Assembly: GCA_017473615.1 (NCBI GenBank) | Contig: JAFUKL010000018.1 | Coordinates: 1-56,959 of the forward strand | Source: Muribaculaceae bacterium | Lineage (GTDB): Bacteria; Bacteroidota; Bacteroidia; Bacteroidales; Muribaculaceae | Length of the DNA: 56,959 nucleotides | Direction of reading: 5' to 3' | In this document: positions 9,252-17,600 of the stretch, piece after piece | Layout of the letters: the number at the start of each line of letters is the position of its first letter | Numbering within the stretch: position 1 is the first letter of the stretch | Program-made: the position numbers and the translations under genes | The notes under the pieces: generated by a model | The model's database searches: none | The model's input: the letters and a program-made list of their open reading frames with translations, nothing else | What the model was told of the DNA's origin: nothing

Positions 9252-9734
9252 ATGAACAACATAGAATCTGAATTTACTAAGATGGTAGAGGAGAATAAGA
9301 AAACGATTTATACCGTTTGCTATTTTTTCTCGAAAGATAACGATGAGGTTAATGACCTTTATCAAGAAATTCTTATCAATTTGTGGAAAGGTTTTGAGAC
9401 TTTTCGCGGTGAAAGTAATGTGAAAACATGGATATGGCGTATAAGTCTTAATACCTGTAACACGCAGGAACGGAAGAAGAAAAGCCGTGTACAGACTGTT
9501 CCTCTTTCGGTCGATATCGACTTGTACAACGATACTGACACAAAAAGTAAGCAGGTTCAAATGCTTTATGACAGGATAAACCGCCTTGATATTTTTGATA
9601 GAGCAATCATACTTCTTTGGTTAGAGAATATGAGCTATCAGGATATAGCCGGCGTGGTGGGGATATCGTTGTCGGGCGTCACATCAAGATTGTTCCGCAT
9701 AAAGGAACAACTAAAATCTATGTCAAACGATTAA
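9252..9734 (+). CDS. ECF-family RNA polymerase sigma factor
   Basis: 160 residues from ATG 9252 (a GTG codon immediately before it is also open). Region 2 is recognisable (DLYQEILINLWKGFETFRGESNVKTWIWRISLNTC: -10 binding and promoter melting), followed by region 4 with a helix-turn-helix (LWLENMSYQDIAGVVGISLSGVTSRLFRIKEQLK). ECF sigma factors redirect RNA polymerase to a small stress or envelope regulon and are usually held by a membrane anti-sigma partner. The next gene, 14 bases downstream, encodes a membrane protein that could be this partner. No FecR-type gene is adjacent. Confidence 0.92.
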   Translation: MNNIESEFTKMVEENKKTIYTVCYFFSKDNDEVNDLYQEILINLWKGFETFRGESNVKTWIWRISLNTCNTQERKKKSRVQTVPLSVDIDLYNDTDTKSKQVQMLYDRINRLDIFDRAIILLWLENMSYQDIAGVVGISLSGVTSRLFRIKEQLKSMSND

Positions 9735-9748
9735 AAACCTTTAGAATT

Positions 9749-10339
9749 ATGGCACAAGCATTGGATATGGTTGAATTGCAAGAATTAAAAACGCAGTTTA
9801 ATCTTATAAATGAGAAACTTGAAAAACAATTGATAATAAATGAAAATCTTATCAAAGAATCAATGAGCAAGAATATTTCTTATATAGAGAAATATTATAA
9901 ACGGTATTTATTGTGTTATATGGTGATAACTCCTACGATAATTGCATATATGCTATTAATCGGAGTGCATTGGGGATTATTTGTATTTGTGTTATTGGCT
10001 TTATTGGTGGAGTTTATGCTGTATTATAACGGGTATCGCACATTGAATCCAAAGACTTTGATGGTGAAGAGTTATATAGATGCCTTGGAATGTGTGTCGG
10101 TGTTTAAAAAACGTTTTGAGATGATTACCAGAATCATGTTTATTCCGGCTGTCTTAATAGTGGTTTTACTCGTTTCACATATATCCGGGTACACGTGGGA
10201 TATAGGCAGGATAATTTTCTATTCCTTGTTTGTGCTTGCTGCTTGGATTTTTGAATTTGTGCGTAAGCGAAAGATGTTTGCCGGTCTTGATGAGGTACTG
10301 AAACAAATCAAGGAATTGCGCAAAGAGCCGCAGTGCTAA
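9749..10339 (+). CDS. Membrane protein paired with the ECF sigma factor (possible anti-sigma)
   Basis: 196 residues from ATG 9749; the frame is open further into the sigma gene but that would overlap it. The N-terminal ~50 residues are soluble and predicted coiled coil (ELQELKTQFNLINEKLEKQL). Then come two hydrophobic pairs (about 53-90 and 128-165, including TPTIIAYMLLIGVHWGLFVF) and a charged C-terminal tail. The four-helix membrane topology with a cytosolic coiled coil and its position directly behind the sigma gene suggest an anti-sigma factor, but it has no recognised zinc-binding anti-sigma motif. Function is inferred from context only. Confidence 0.6.
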   Translation: MAQALDMVELQELKTQFNLINEKLEKQLIINENLIKESMSKNISYIEKYYKRYLLCYMVITPTIIAYMLLIGVHWGLFVFVLLALLVEFMLYYNGYRTLNPKTLMVKSYIDALECVSVFKKRFEMITRIMFIPAVLIVVLLVSHISGYTWDIGRIIFYSLFVLAAWIFEFVRKRKMFAGLDEVLKQIKELRKEPQC

Positions 10340-10878
10340 AAGGTGAAAAGTGCGTGCATGGCATCAAAGCGTGCGAGGGATGAGGCTCCGAAACGTGCCA
10401 ATTCTTCTCGCACGTTTTCTATAGGTTTTGCCGGGCGTATATGTGATTTGGAAAAGAATTTATCGGCGTAGCACACAAGTTTTTCTTCTATTGAAAGAGG
10501 GAGCATGTCTCGGTGTGGCAGAGGTAGGTTTTGTGCTGCAATTTCTTCTACGGTCAATCCGCTGCCGGTGTGATGCTCACACACAAGGGCATGTTTAGGC
10601 AGACCTTCGATTTCGAGAATTTCTCTACCGAGATAACCGTGGCATATATAGGGCATGTTGCCGGTGCAATGAATAGAAGGGGCATGGGTCTTAAAAATGC
10701 CGATGTCATGAAGCATGGCTGCTTCATATACAAAATCTTTATCGATACCTGAATCGGGATTATGCTTGATGATATTCATTGCAAAATCAGCAACCTGCTT
10801 ACTGTGGGCAATAAGCAGGTTGTACAATTCGCTATTGCGAGTATAGAATTTCTCGATTATCTTTATGTAGTCAAGCAT
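10336..10878 (-). CDS. HD-domain phosphohydrolase
   Basis: 180 residues with an HD domain: H25, the HD pair at residues 57-58 (MLHDIG), further His at about 70 and a later Asp (CYADKF) giving the H...HD...D metal-binding pattern. Proteins of this type hydrolyse phosphate esters such as nucleotides. It is close to the uncharacterised TIGR00295/YqeK-like group of small HD proteins, but substrate is unknown. It converges on the preceding membrane-protein gene with a 4-base overlap and precedes nothing co-directional except ilvE upstream, 7 bases away, so ilvE and this gene are probably co-transcribed. Confidence 0.8.
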   Translation of the reverse strand: MLDYIKIIEKFYTRNSELYNLLIAHSKQVADFAMNIIKHNPDSGIDKDFVYEAAMLHDIGIFKTHAPSIHCTGNMPYICHGYLGREILEIEGLPKHALVCEHHTGSGLTVEEIAAQNLPLPHRDMLPLSIEEKLVCYADKFFSKSHIRPAKPIENVREELARFGASSLARFDAMHALFTF

Positions 10879-10885
10879 TCTTTTG

Positions 10886-11914
10886 CTATTCTACGATTGT
10901 AACCCAATTGTGTGTGTCCGGTTCGTCTCCGAGCTGGATGGCACGAAGGCGGTTATACAACTTGGTCGTTATTTCTCCCGGCTCATTATTTTCTGAAAAA
11001 ATGTAACTTTTGCCTTCTTCTACGTCATCGATACGTGAAATAGGTGTTGCTACAGCGGCAGTACCACATTCGGCTGCCTCTTGGCATTCGGCAAGTTCTT
11101 CAAGTGGGATAGGACGGCACTCTACTGCGATACCAAGGTCTTGCGCAATCTGTTGCAGGCTCATATTTGTTACCGAGGGAAGAATAGAACCTGATTTCGG
11201 TGTAATATACACTCCGTTTTTGATTGCGAAAAAGTTGGCAGGTCCGCATTCATCGATATATTTCTTTTCTTTAGGGTCAAGGTAAAGTACTGCGGAGTAG
11301 CCTTCTGCTTTTGCACGTTCGCCGGCTGAAAGGCTTGCTGCATAGTTTCCACCCACTTTCCAGCGTCCGGTTCCGCATGGAGCTGCACGGTCGTATTCGC
11401 GGTAGATAGCTACTTTTGTGGGCTTGAAACCTTCTTTGAAATAAGGTCCTACAGGAGTGACGAAAATCAAGAACAGATATTCGGTGGCAGGTTTTACCCC
11501 CACTTGTGCTGTCATACCTATTTCAAGAGGGCGGATATATAAAGATGCTCCACTGCCGTAAGGCGGTATGAAACGCTCGTTGGCCTTTACCACTTTTTTC
11601 ACCATTTCGCAAAAAAGGTCTTCAGGAATCGGAGCCATCATTATTCCGTTGGCACTGCGTTGTATGCGTTTAGCATTTTCGTCCATTCGGAAAATTCTTA
11701 TTTTACCGTCTTTGCCGCGGAACGCTTTCATACCTTCAAATATTTCCTGTCCGTAATGAAGGCATGTCGCAGCCATGTGTATATTTAGATTTTCAGAATC
11801 AGTTACTTCGATTTCTCCCCATTTCCCATCTTTGTATGTACAGCGTACATTGTAGTCGGTCTTCATGTAACCGAAAGAAAGATTTCCCCAATCGATGTTT
11901 GCGTTATTATCCAT
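10886..11914 (-). CDS. ilvE: Branched-chain amino acid aminotransferase
   Basis: 342 residues, class IV PLP-dependent aminotransferase of the BCAT II type. The Schiff-base lysine is K186 in GRWKVGGNYA, and the cofactor-binding segment YIDECGPANFFAI is present. It catalyses the last step of valine, leucine and isoleucine synthesis, or the first step of their breakdown, with 2-oxoglutarate/glutamate. The start at 11914 fits the family N-terminus. It lies 44 bases behind the small secreted-protein gene and has no strong promoter element of its own in that gap, so read-through from 12314 is possible. Confidence 0.93.
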   Translation of the reverse strand: MDNNANIDWGNLSFGYMKTDYNVRCTYKDGKWGEIEVTDSENLNIHMAATCLHYGQEIFEGMKAFRGKDGKIRIFRMDENAKRIQRSANGIMMAPIPEDLFCEMVKKVVKANERFIPPYGSGASLYIRPLEIGMTAQVGVKPATEYLFLIFVTPVGPYFKEGFKPTKVAIYREYDRAAPCGTGRWKVGGNYAASLSAGERAKAEGYSAVLYLDPKEKKYIDECGPANFFAIKNGVYITPKSGSILPSVTNMSLQQIAQDLGIAVECRPIPLEELAECQEAAECGTAAVATPISRIDDVEEGKSYIFSENNEPGEITTKLYNRLRAIQLGDEPDTHNWVTIVE

Positions 11915-11958
11915 TGTCGTATTCTTTTAGAATAGTGTATTTATATATGTAAATTCTG

Positions 11959-12294
11959 TTACATTGCAACTTTTTGGGTCACATTGCCTACTTTTACTAT
12001 GTAGATTCCGCGTGAGTTTATTTTCAGTATGGACGTTCCGGCGTTAAGCTCGGCTTGTGACACAAGCTGCCCCAATATAGTGAAAACCTTGACTTGGGCT
12101 TTTTGTGGAAGTTTTACCACAATATGCCCGTCTTTACCGTATATTTCAATGCTTTCTGAATTAATCCCGGATTCAGCGTTGCTTGAAGACTGCATCTCGC
12201 TTGACACCTCTCGCCATTGCATTTGTGCAACGGCTTGGCTTGCAAAACTTATGCTTGCAAGTACCAGAATTGCCGATGTGATGAGTTTCTTCAT
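11959..12294 (-). CDS. Small secreted protein with a T9SS type A-like C-terminal tail
   Basis: 111 residues from ATG 12294. An in-frame ATG at 12327 lies upstream of the predicted transcription start and is excluded. Signal peptide MKKLITSAILVLASISFASQ, cleaved near AVAQ. The C-terminal ~65 residues (IEIYGKDGHIVVKLPQKAQ, VFTILGQLV, GIYIVKVGNVTQKVAM) match the beta-sandwich pattern of type IX secretion sorting domains, in which the final strand reads GxYxVKV...KxxV. There is no cargo domain in front, only about 25 residues. Such free-standing tails occur in Bacteroidales and their role is unclear. Confidence 0.7.
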   Translation of the reverse strand: MKKLITSAILVLASISFASQAVAQMQWREVSSEMQSSSNAESGINSESIEIYGKDGHIVVKLPQKAQVKVFTILGQLVSQAELNAGTSILKINSRGIYIVKVGNVTQKVAM

Positions 12295-12313
12295 GTTTCT
12301 GTGAATATTTTTA

Positions 12314-12321
12314 CAAATATA
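12314..12321 (-). promoter_or_regulatory. -7 element of the T9SS-tail gene
   Basis: TATATTTG on the minus strand, 19 bases before ATG 12294. This position rules out the longer reading-frame start. Confidence 0.6.
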
Positions 12322-12377
12322 CAGCAAAATATTTATGCTTGAAACAATAGAAGTGATTTTTTGACGTTAATATGTGC

Positions 12378-12701
12378 TTATTTTTCTTCGTCGAAGGGGT
12401 ATTTGCGCTTGGGATTTTTTGGGAACCAGCCTTTACGGACGCGTTCCTGTTGCTCGAAAATCTCGAGAATACTCCAAAAAGAAGAAAAAGCGGTTACGCC
12501 TAATAGAGCCGATATTAAAACGTTTTCAATCAATAAAGTTAAAGCTCCGCATATTATACCGAGGAGCATAAAAGCCCACCAACATCGTGTGCCGAAGTAG
12601 TATTCACCTTTGATTACGATAGGGTGGAACAAACCTATGATAAGAAATGTGCTTATTCCTATTACAAGCCCCAATAGATTGTGTTGTTCTAAAAAATCCA
12701 T
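12378..12701 (-). CDS. DUF4491 membrane protein
   Basis: 107 residues with three to four hydrophobic segments and the family signature GLFHPIVIKGEYYFGTRCWW followed by a C-terminal soluble tail WFPKNPKRKYPFDEE. This is typical of DUF4491 (PF14898), a small inner-membrane family of unknown function widespread in Bacteroidales and Firmicutes. It is 24 bases downstream of the PAP2 gene in the same direction and may be co-transcribed with it. Confidence 0.8.
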   Translation of the reverse strand: MDFLEQHNLLGLVIGISTFLIIGLFHPIVIKGEYYFGTRCWWAFMLLGIICGALTLLIENVLISALLGVTAFSSFWSILEIFEQQERVRKGWFPKNPKRKYPFDEEK

Positions 12702-12725
12702 AATATATATTGATGTTATGATTGC

Positions 12726-13484
12726 TTAAAATTGCATGGCGAAAGCTATGCCCGGTGCAGCGTAATGGCTGTTATAGGTAGGCATTACCATAAAAGATGT
12801 GTTCTTTTCGGTTATCCCTAAGATTCTCTTTTCCCAAGGCAGCAGCCAGTAACCTATACGTGCGCTCAGTATGCCTATGCCGGCTGCTCCTATGACATCA
12901 CCGAGCCAGTGGCGGTTATTGTACAGTCTCAGAAAAGCAGTTCCGGTAGCCATAGTGTATCCGGCAATTCCCCACCATGAACCGTAGTTGATACGTAGTG
13001 ATTCTGCTCCAAGAAATGCCGTTGCAGCGTGTCCGGAAGGGAAAGAATGGGTGTCGCTTCCGTCCGGACGTTTTTTTGATATAGAGTGTTTCATTCCTTG
13101 CGTGAGGATATACATTGTGGCGAAAGACGTAGCCGTGAGCATCACTCGCTCGGTAAAATCATATTTGCTTTTTATACCGGCAAAGTGCAGAATGAAATTG
13201 GTTGCGGTAGGAGCGAACCGCAGATATTCGTCAATTTTCATACGTCTGTGCGAGCTGCGTAGATCTGTCATGTTCTTGTTGACTGATTTATCAAGTTCTT
13301 TCATAGGATTGAAAAACAAACTTGTTGCTCCGACTGTAATCAAAGCACCCGGTAAAATCAGGTCTTTAGCCTTGAACGTGTAAGTGCTGTGTACGGTTGC
13401 CGTATCGGTCTTCTCGGCTGCATTTGCCGGAAAGGCTGCACCTATCAATATCGTTAGCATGTATAACAGCGTCTTTTTTATCAT
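12726..13484 (-). CDS. PAP2-family phosphatase
   Basis: 252 residues from ATG 13484 (signal peptide MIKKTLLYMLTILIGAAFPANA). The acid-phosphatase motifs are all present: KKRPDG (motif 1, KxxxxxxRP-like), SFPSGHAATAF (motif 2) and RLYNNRHWLGDVIGA (motif 3, with the catalytic HxxxD). PAP2 enzymes act on the periplasmic side on phosphatidic acid, undecaprenyl pyrophosphate or lipid A phosphates. The substrate here is undetermined. The upstream in-frame ATG at 13523 lies before the promoter and is rejected. The -7 element ends only 4 bases before the ATG, so the mRNA may be leaderless. Confidence 0.88.
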   Translation of the reverse strand: MIKKTLLYMLTILIGAAFPANAAEKTDTATVHSTYTFKAKDLILPGALITVGATSLFFNPMKELDKSVNKNMTDLRSSHRRMKIDEYLRFAPTATNFILHFAGIKSKYDFTERVMLTATSFATMYILTQGMKHSISKKRPDGSDTHSFPSGHAATAFLGAESLRINYGSWWGIAGYTMATGTAFLRLYNNRHWLGDVIGAAGIGILSARIGYWLLPWEKRILGITEKNTSFMVMPTYNSHYAAPGIAFAMQF

Positions 13485-13488
13485 GGTG

Positions 13489-13496
13489 CAAATATA
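13489..13496 (-). promoter_or_regulatory. -7 element of the PAP2 gene
   Basis: TATATTTG on the minus strand directly in front of the start codon (TATATTTGCACCATG). Confidence 0.55.
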
Positions 13497-13504
13497 CGAC
13501 AAAT

Positions 13505-13541
13505 AATTAAAATAGAAAGCCACCGGTCATAGGTGACTTTC
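13505..13541 (-). terminator. Terminator of the outer-membrane receptor gene
   Basis: Bases 13515-13524 and 13532-13541 form a 10-bp stem (one G-U) around a 7-nt loop. On the minus strand it is followed by TATTTTAATT, just after the stop at 13559. Confidence 0.7.
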
Positions 13542-13558
13542 CTTATAGACTATAATGG

Positions 13559-15964
13559 TTATTTTCGTCCTTCAAGATCTTCGTTGGTGATAGTCTTGTT
13601 GGTCTTCTTTACGCTTGCTTTAAGCGAGCCGAATCGGAAAGATACGTTGATGCCGAATGCTCTGTTGAAGCTGTTGTAGGAAAAAGTTCCTAACACATCA
13701 CCTTGAACTGTCCTGTTTTTGCTCCATTTCATTTTTCCCGAGAATGGGTTTTGCGCTCCCAACTTGATAGTCAATCTGTCATCTTTAAGGAAAGAACGGC
13801 TCAAGTTGAATCCGTATCCGGTGAATGAAGCGGCTTTGGAATAGACATCATAGGAGCCGCTGTTGAAGCAGTAAAAATTGGCGTTAAGTTTTAATTTCCA
13901 GAACAGGTTTTGGCTGATGTCGGCATAACAATTACCTCCCCAGCCGCTGTTTTTCAACATTTGTGCATTACTGAATTTGTTGTATCGCAACGAACCGTTG
14001 AACATAATGGTTGTCGATTTTGTCGCAGTCCATTGTGCATATAAGTTCCATGCAAAACTGCGAAATTTTGCGTTGTTGGCATACGTGTCATATATGATAC
14101 CGTCTTTTACATATTTGTATTCGGAGTACATGTTGTCAGACCATGTGAAATTTGTCGATGTGCTGATGGTTATCTTTGGTTTTATAAGAGAGTATGAAAG
14201 TCTTATTGAATTACGGCGTGTACTCTTCAAGTCCGGGTTTCCTCGTGATATGGTGGTAGGCGATTCCGATACAGCCGGATTGAGGTAGCTTATGCCGGGA
14301 CGGTTGATGCGTGTGGAAAAGTTGAGCTTCAACGTGTTGGCATCATTTATCTTATAGCTGCCGCTTAAAGTGGGAACTATATCGCCGATGTTGCTATGGA
14401 ATGCCGGCTCATCAGGACTTTTATATTCGCCTTCAAGATGCGCCAACTCATACCTTATACCGGCTCTTGCACCCCATTTTTTGCTGTTGAAAGAATATTC
14501 TCCGTATGCAGCTCCGATATGTGTGATGTGGTCAAAATCGGTAAAAAACGTCTTATCATCACCGTATTTGTTAGTCGTTTCGCTGAAGTTTTGTCGCAGA
14601 ATATACTTAACACCCATTTCTATCTTATGCTTTTCGGCAAATGGGCGTGTCCAGTCAAATTGGAATGTATGCTCATAGAAATTGAGTTTATTGTCGGTAC
14701 TCTGGCTGTCATAGTCAAGAGGGAAATTGTAAAGGTCCTTATATATCGCATCGTCGTATTGGTCTTGATTGGTTGATGACAACAGGTAAGAAAATGTGAG
14801 AGCCTCTCCTTTGTTGCTTGTCAGGTGCTGGTAGTCTATTTTCCCGTTAAAATCAAAATAATTGGATTTTGGGGTTCTTCCCATGCAGGTAAATGAATAT
14901 ATTATGTCTCCGGATGATGATAACATCTTGTACATTGACGTATTATTGTAACTATAATCGAATAAATATCCATCGAATGAAAAGGTTATAAGGTTAAGTG
15001 AATCTATTTCATAGCTGGTCTCGATGTTGCCGTAATGGAAGCCTCCATTAACATCATGATTGTGGGTGGATGCAATGAATCGATTGCCGGTATCGACATA
15101 GGTCCTGTCGCTGAATCCCGATTTATTTATATTTGCTTTGCCGAGTTTGTTGTATGTGTAATGGATTGATGTCGTGAATTTGCCGGCTTGTGTGGTAAGA
15201 TAAGAGCTTCCGCCGTATGACTCATTGGTATTGGCATTTGCGCTCACACTGCCTGATACACCGTTGATAGCAACTTTGTCATTGGTGATGATGTTCAAAA
15301 TACCGGCAACTCCTTCCGCATCATATTTTGCTCCCGGTTCAGTGATAACCTCGATGCGTTTAATCATGCTTGCCGGAATGGATTTCAACACTTCTTTGGG
15401 ATTATTGCTCCATCCTGTATTAGGGCGTCCGTTCTTATAGATCTTGAAATTACTGCTGCCGTTTACCTGTATTTTGTCTTCTCCGTCTATTGTCACCATA
15501 GGTACTTTGCGCAGCATATCGAAGATACTGTTTGTTTTACTTTCTTCATCGGCTTGTATATCGTAGCTTAACCGATCTATTTCGGTTGTTACAAGTGGTT
15601 TTTGTGCTACGACCTCCACACCTGCAAGTGTGTTGGCATCGTTTTTGATTACGATAGAGCCGAAGTCTTTAACTTTATCAGATGTCGATAGTTCAAATTC
15701 TTCTTTGAGAGTAATTTTTCCCACCGATGAAATTTGCAGTATGTATCGGCCTTGCGCTTGAAGTTCATGCTTGAATTTACCGTTTATGTCGGTTACTCCC
15801 ATTTTAATGGGTTTATTATTGTCATTGTAGCTGTATATTCTTACAGTGGCGTATGGTTCGCTCACTCCCGTTGAGTCTATAACCGTTCCCTTTACTGTGT
15901 ATTGAGCCAATGAATTAATCGCACTGATTGCGATTGTAAGAAAGAGTAGAAAGTACCTTTGCAT
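13559..15964 (-). CDS. TonB-dependent receptor-like outer-membrane barrel protein
   Basis: 801 residues from ATG 15964. Order of domains: signal peptide MQRYFLLFLTIAISAINSLAQ; a CarboxypepD_reg-like beta-sandwich (residues ~22-105, YTVKGTVIDSTGVSEPYATV); a plug domain (~120-220, with GSSNFKIYKNGRPN and AGILNIITNDK); and a large barrel of the outer membrane beta-barrel family (PF14905). The final strand ends in RFGSLKASVKK plus a short tail. Proteins of this group are not SusC-type: no SusD partner is adjacent and the substrate is unknown. A longer frame up to 16051 is excluded by the promoter at 16049-16056. Confidence 0.88.
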   Translation of the reverse strand: MQRYFLLFLTIAISAINSLAQYTVKGTVIDSTGVSEPYATVRIYSYNDNNKPIKMGVTDINGKFKHELQAQGRYILQISSVGKITLKEEFELSTSDKVKDFGSIVIKNDANTLAGVEVVAQKPLVTTEIDRLSYDIQADEESKTNSIFDMLRKVPMVTIDGEDKIQVNGSSNFKIYKNGRPNTGWSNNPKEVLKSIPASMIKRIEVITEPGAKYDAEGVAGILNIITNDKVAINGVSGSVSANANTNESYGGSSYLTTQAGKFTTSIHYTYNKLGKANINKSGFSDRTYVDTGNRFIASTHNHDVNGGFHYGNIETSYEIDSLNLITFSFDGYLFDYSYNNTSMYKMLSSSGDIIYSFTCMGRTPKSNYFDFNGKIDYQHLTSNKGEALTFSYLLSSTNQDQYDDAIYKDLYNFPLDYDSQSTDNKLNFYEHTFQFDWTRPFAEKHKIEMGVKYILRQNFSETTNKYGDDKTFFTDFDHITHIGAAYGEYSFNSKKWGARAGIRYELAHLEGEYKSPDEPAFHSNIGDIVPTLSGSYKINDANTLKLNFSTRINRPGISYLNPAVSESPTTISRGNPDLKSTRRNSIRLSYSLIKPKITISTSTNFTWSDNMYSEYKYVKDGIIYDTYANNAKFRSFAWNLYAQWTATKSTTIMFNGSLRYNKFSNAQMLKNSGWGGNCYADISQNLFWKLKLNANFYCFNSGSYDVYSKAASFTGYGFNLSRSFLKDDRLTIKLGAQNPFSGKMKWSKNRTVQGDVLGTFSYNSFNRAFGINVSFRFGSLKASVKKTNKTITNEDLEGRK

Positions 15965-16048
15965 ATTGATAATTGTTAAGTTTTGTCTATTAGACGAGAT
16001 ACCTATAAGAAGTGTTGCAGAATTAATGTTGTATTTAAGAAATTTTTG

Positions 16049-16056
16049 CAAAGTTA
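16049..16056 (-). promoter_or_regulatory. -7 element of the outer-membrane receptor gene
   Basis: TAACTTTG on the minus strand predicts a start near 16042 and a leader of about 78 bases. Confidence 0.65.
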
Positions 16057-16100
16057 CTTTTTTTTTTGCATTATGCGCATTTAAACGTTATTTAACATAA

Positions 16101-16200
16101 ACTCGATATAAGAATTAGAAAACGTAGGTTGAGCATCGTTAATAAACTTGGTCGAAATAGAAGTATCTAAATCTTGACAAAATTACATATAATATCGAGT
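16101..16200. promoter_or_regulatory. Inverted 9-mer upstream of the methyltransferase gene
   Basis: ACTCGATAT (16101-16109) and ATATCGAGT (16192-16200) are exact reverse complements, placed 41-140 bases before the -7 element of the methyltransferase gene. They could be operator half-sites for the restriction-modification unit. No control-protein gene is present. Confidence 0.3.
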
Positions 16201-16240
16201 ATTAACATCATATTAGGAATTTAAATTTCGGAGAAAACAC

Positions 16241-16248
16241 TAACTTTG
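16241..16248 (+). promoter_or_regulatory. -7 element of the restriction-modification operon
   Basis: TAACTTTG lies 22 bases before the methyltransferase ATG, so the transferred genes use a host-type promoter. Confidence 0.6.
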
Positions 16249-16270
16249 TAGCAAAATTAGGATTAAACGA

Positions 16271-17593
16271 ATGGATAAGGTAAAATTTATAGATCTCTTT
16301 GCAGGTATTGGAGGTATCCGAAAAGGCTTTGAAACTGCATTTCAAGAATGTGGTTATGAAACCGAATGTGTCCTAACGTCAGAGATTAAGCCTCATGCTT
16401 GCAATGTCTTATTAGCCAATAATCCTAATGAAATCATCAATGGAGATATAACTCAAATACAAGCAAAAGATGTCCCTGATTTTGACTTCTTATTGGGAGG
16501 TTTCCCTTGTCAAGCATTTTCTTTTGCAGGAAAGCGTTTGGGCTTTCAAGACACAAGAGGTACATTGTTTTTTGAGGTTGAGCGAATATTGAAAGAAAAA
16601 CGTCCATTTGGATTTATTTTAGAGAATGTAGAGGGTTTGGTAACTCATGATCGTGATGATATTAGCAAGCCAATAGGCAAAACGCTCTCTGTAATAATTG
16701 ACAATTTAGAAACACTTGGGTATCATGTGACATGGAAAGTCTTGAATTCTAAGGATTTTGGTGTAGCGCAAGAGCGAAAACGTATTTATATTGTGGGAAC
16801 TCTTCAAGAAAATATCAGTCTCGAAAAGTTTCCCATACACCATACGACCCTTGAACAAATATTAGAAAGAGGACATCCTACTATTGATACCGATTTTACA
16901 CGATTATTGATGTCTCATTTTACACCTCAAGAATTATACGGTAAAAGTATAAAAGACAAGCGCGGAGGTAATAATAATATTCATAGTTGGGATATTGAAA
17001 TGAAAGGATCTGTCAGTCAAGAACAAAAAAGATTACTCAATATGATGTCTCGCGAGCGTCGTAAAAAGAAGTGGGCAATAAAACATGGTATTGACTGGAT
17101 GGATGGTATGCCACTAACAGAAGAAATGATTCAGGAATTCTACAAAAGTGAAGACTTGAATGAGATGTTGGAAGATTTGGTACATAAAGGATATCTCAAA
17201 AAAGAGTATCCTAAAGCATTGGTTATAGAGAAAACGTTGTTAGGAACTCGTAGAGTTAGAAAACAAGATACAAGTAAAAAAATTGGTTATAATATCGTAG
17301 CCGGCAAATTGAGTTTTGAAATCAATAAAATTCTTGACCCTTGCGGAATAGCTCCCACATTGGTTGCAATGGATATGGAAAAGATCTTTGTTGTCGATAA
17401 TAGTGGGGTTCGTCCATTAACATTGCGAGAAGGGTTAAGGTTATTTGGTTATCCCGATGATTTTAAATTTCCTGTAAATCAAACTGAAGGGTTTGATTTG
17501 CTTGGTAATACTGTGGTTGTTCCTGTTATAACATCAATCGCAAAAAGGTTAGCCAATGCATATTCCAATATTGTAAAAAAAATAAATACTTAA
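16271..17593 (+). CDS. DNA (cytosine-5) methyltransferase of a type II system
   Basis: 440 residues. The C5-methyltransferase motifs occur in canonical order: I (FIDLFAGIGGIRKGFE), IV with the catalytic cysteine (GGFPCQAFSFAG), VI (ILENVEGL), VIII (QERKRIYIVG), a variable target-recognition region of ~190 residues, then IX/X (GLRLFGYPDDF and LLGNTVVVPV). It protects host DNA from the nuclease encoded 7 bases downstream. If that nuclease is NgoBV-like, the target would be GGNNCC, but this is inference. Base composition is visibly AT-richer than the neighbours, consistent with horizontal transfer. Confidence 0.93.
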   Translation: MDKVKFIDLFAGIGGIRKGFETAFQECGYETECVLTSEIKPHACNVLLANNPNEIINGDITQIQAKDVPDFDFLLGGFPCQAFSFAGKRLGFQDTRGTLFFEVERILKEKRPFGFILENVEGLVTHDRDDISKPIGKTLSVIIDNLETLGYHVTWKVLNSKDFGVAQERKRIYIVGTLQENISLEKFPIHHTTLEQILERGHPTIDTDFTRLLMSHFTPQELYGKSIKDKRGGNNNIHSWDIEMKGSVSQEQKRLLNMMSRERRKKKWAIKHGIDWMDGMPLTEEMIQEFYKSEDLNEMLEDLVHKGYLKKEYPKALVIEKTLLGTRRVRKQDTSKKIGYNIVAGKLSFEINKILDPCGIAPTLVAMDMEKIFVVDNSGVRPLTLREGLRLFGYPDDFKFPVNQTEGFDLLGNTVVVPVITSIAKRLANAYSNIVKKINT

Positions 17594-17600
17594 TTATACA

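Noticed and set aside
9617-9748. N-terminal extension of the membrane protein into the sigma-factor gene
   Set aside because: It overlaps the conserved region 4 of the sigma factor in another frame and has no family support; ATG 9749 is used.
13485-13523. Longer start of the PAP2 protein (ATG 13523)
   Set aside because: The extension covers the predicted promoter TATATTTG at 13489-13496 and is not signal-peptide-like.
15965-16051. Longer start of the outer-membrane receptor (ATG 16051)
   Set aside because: This start lies upstream of the predicted transcription start near 16042, and a clean signal peptide begins at 15964.
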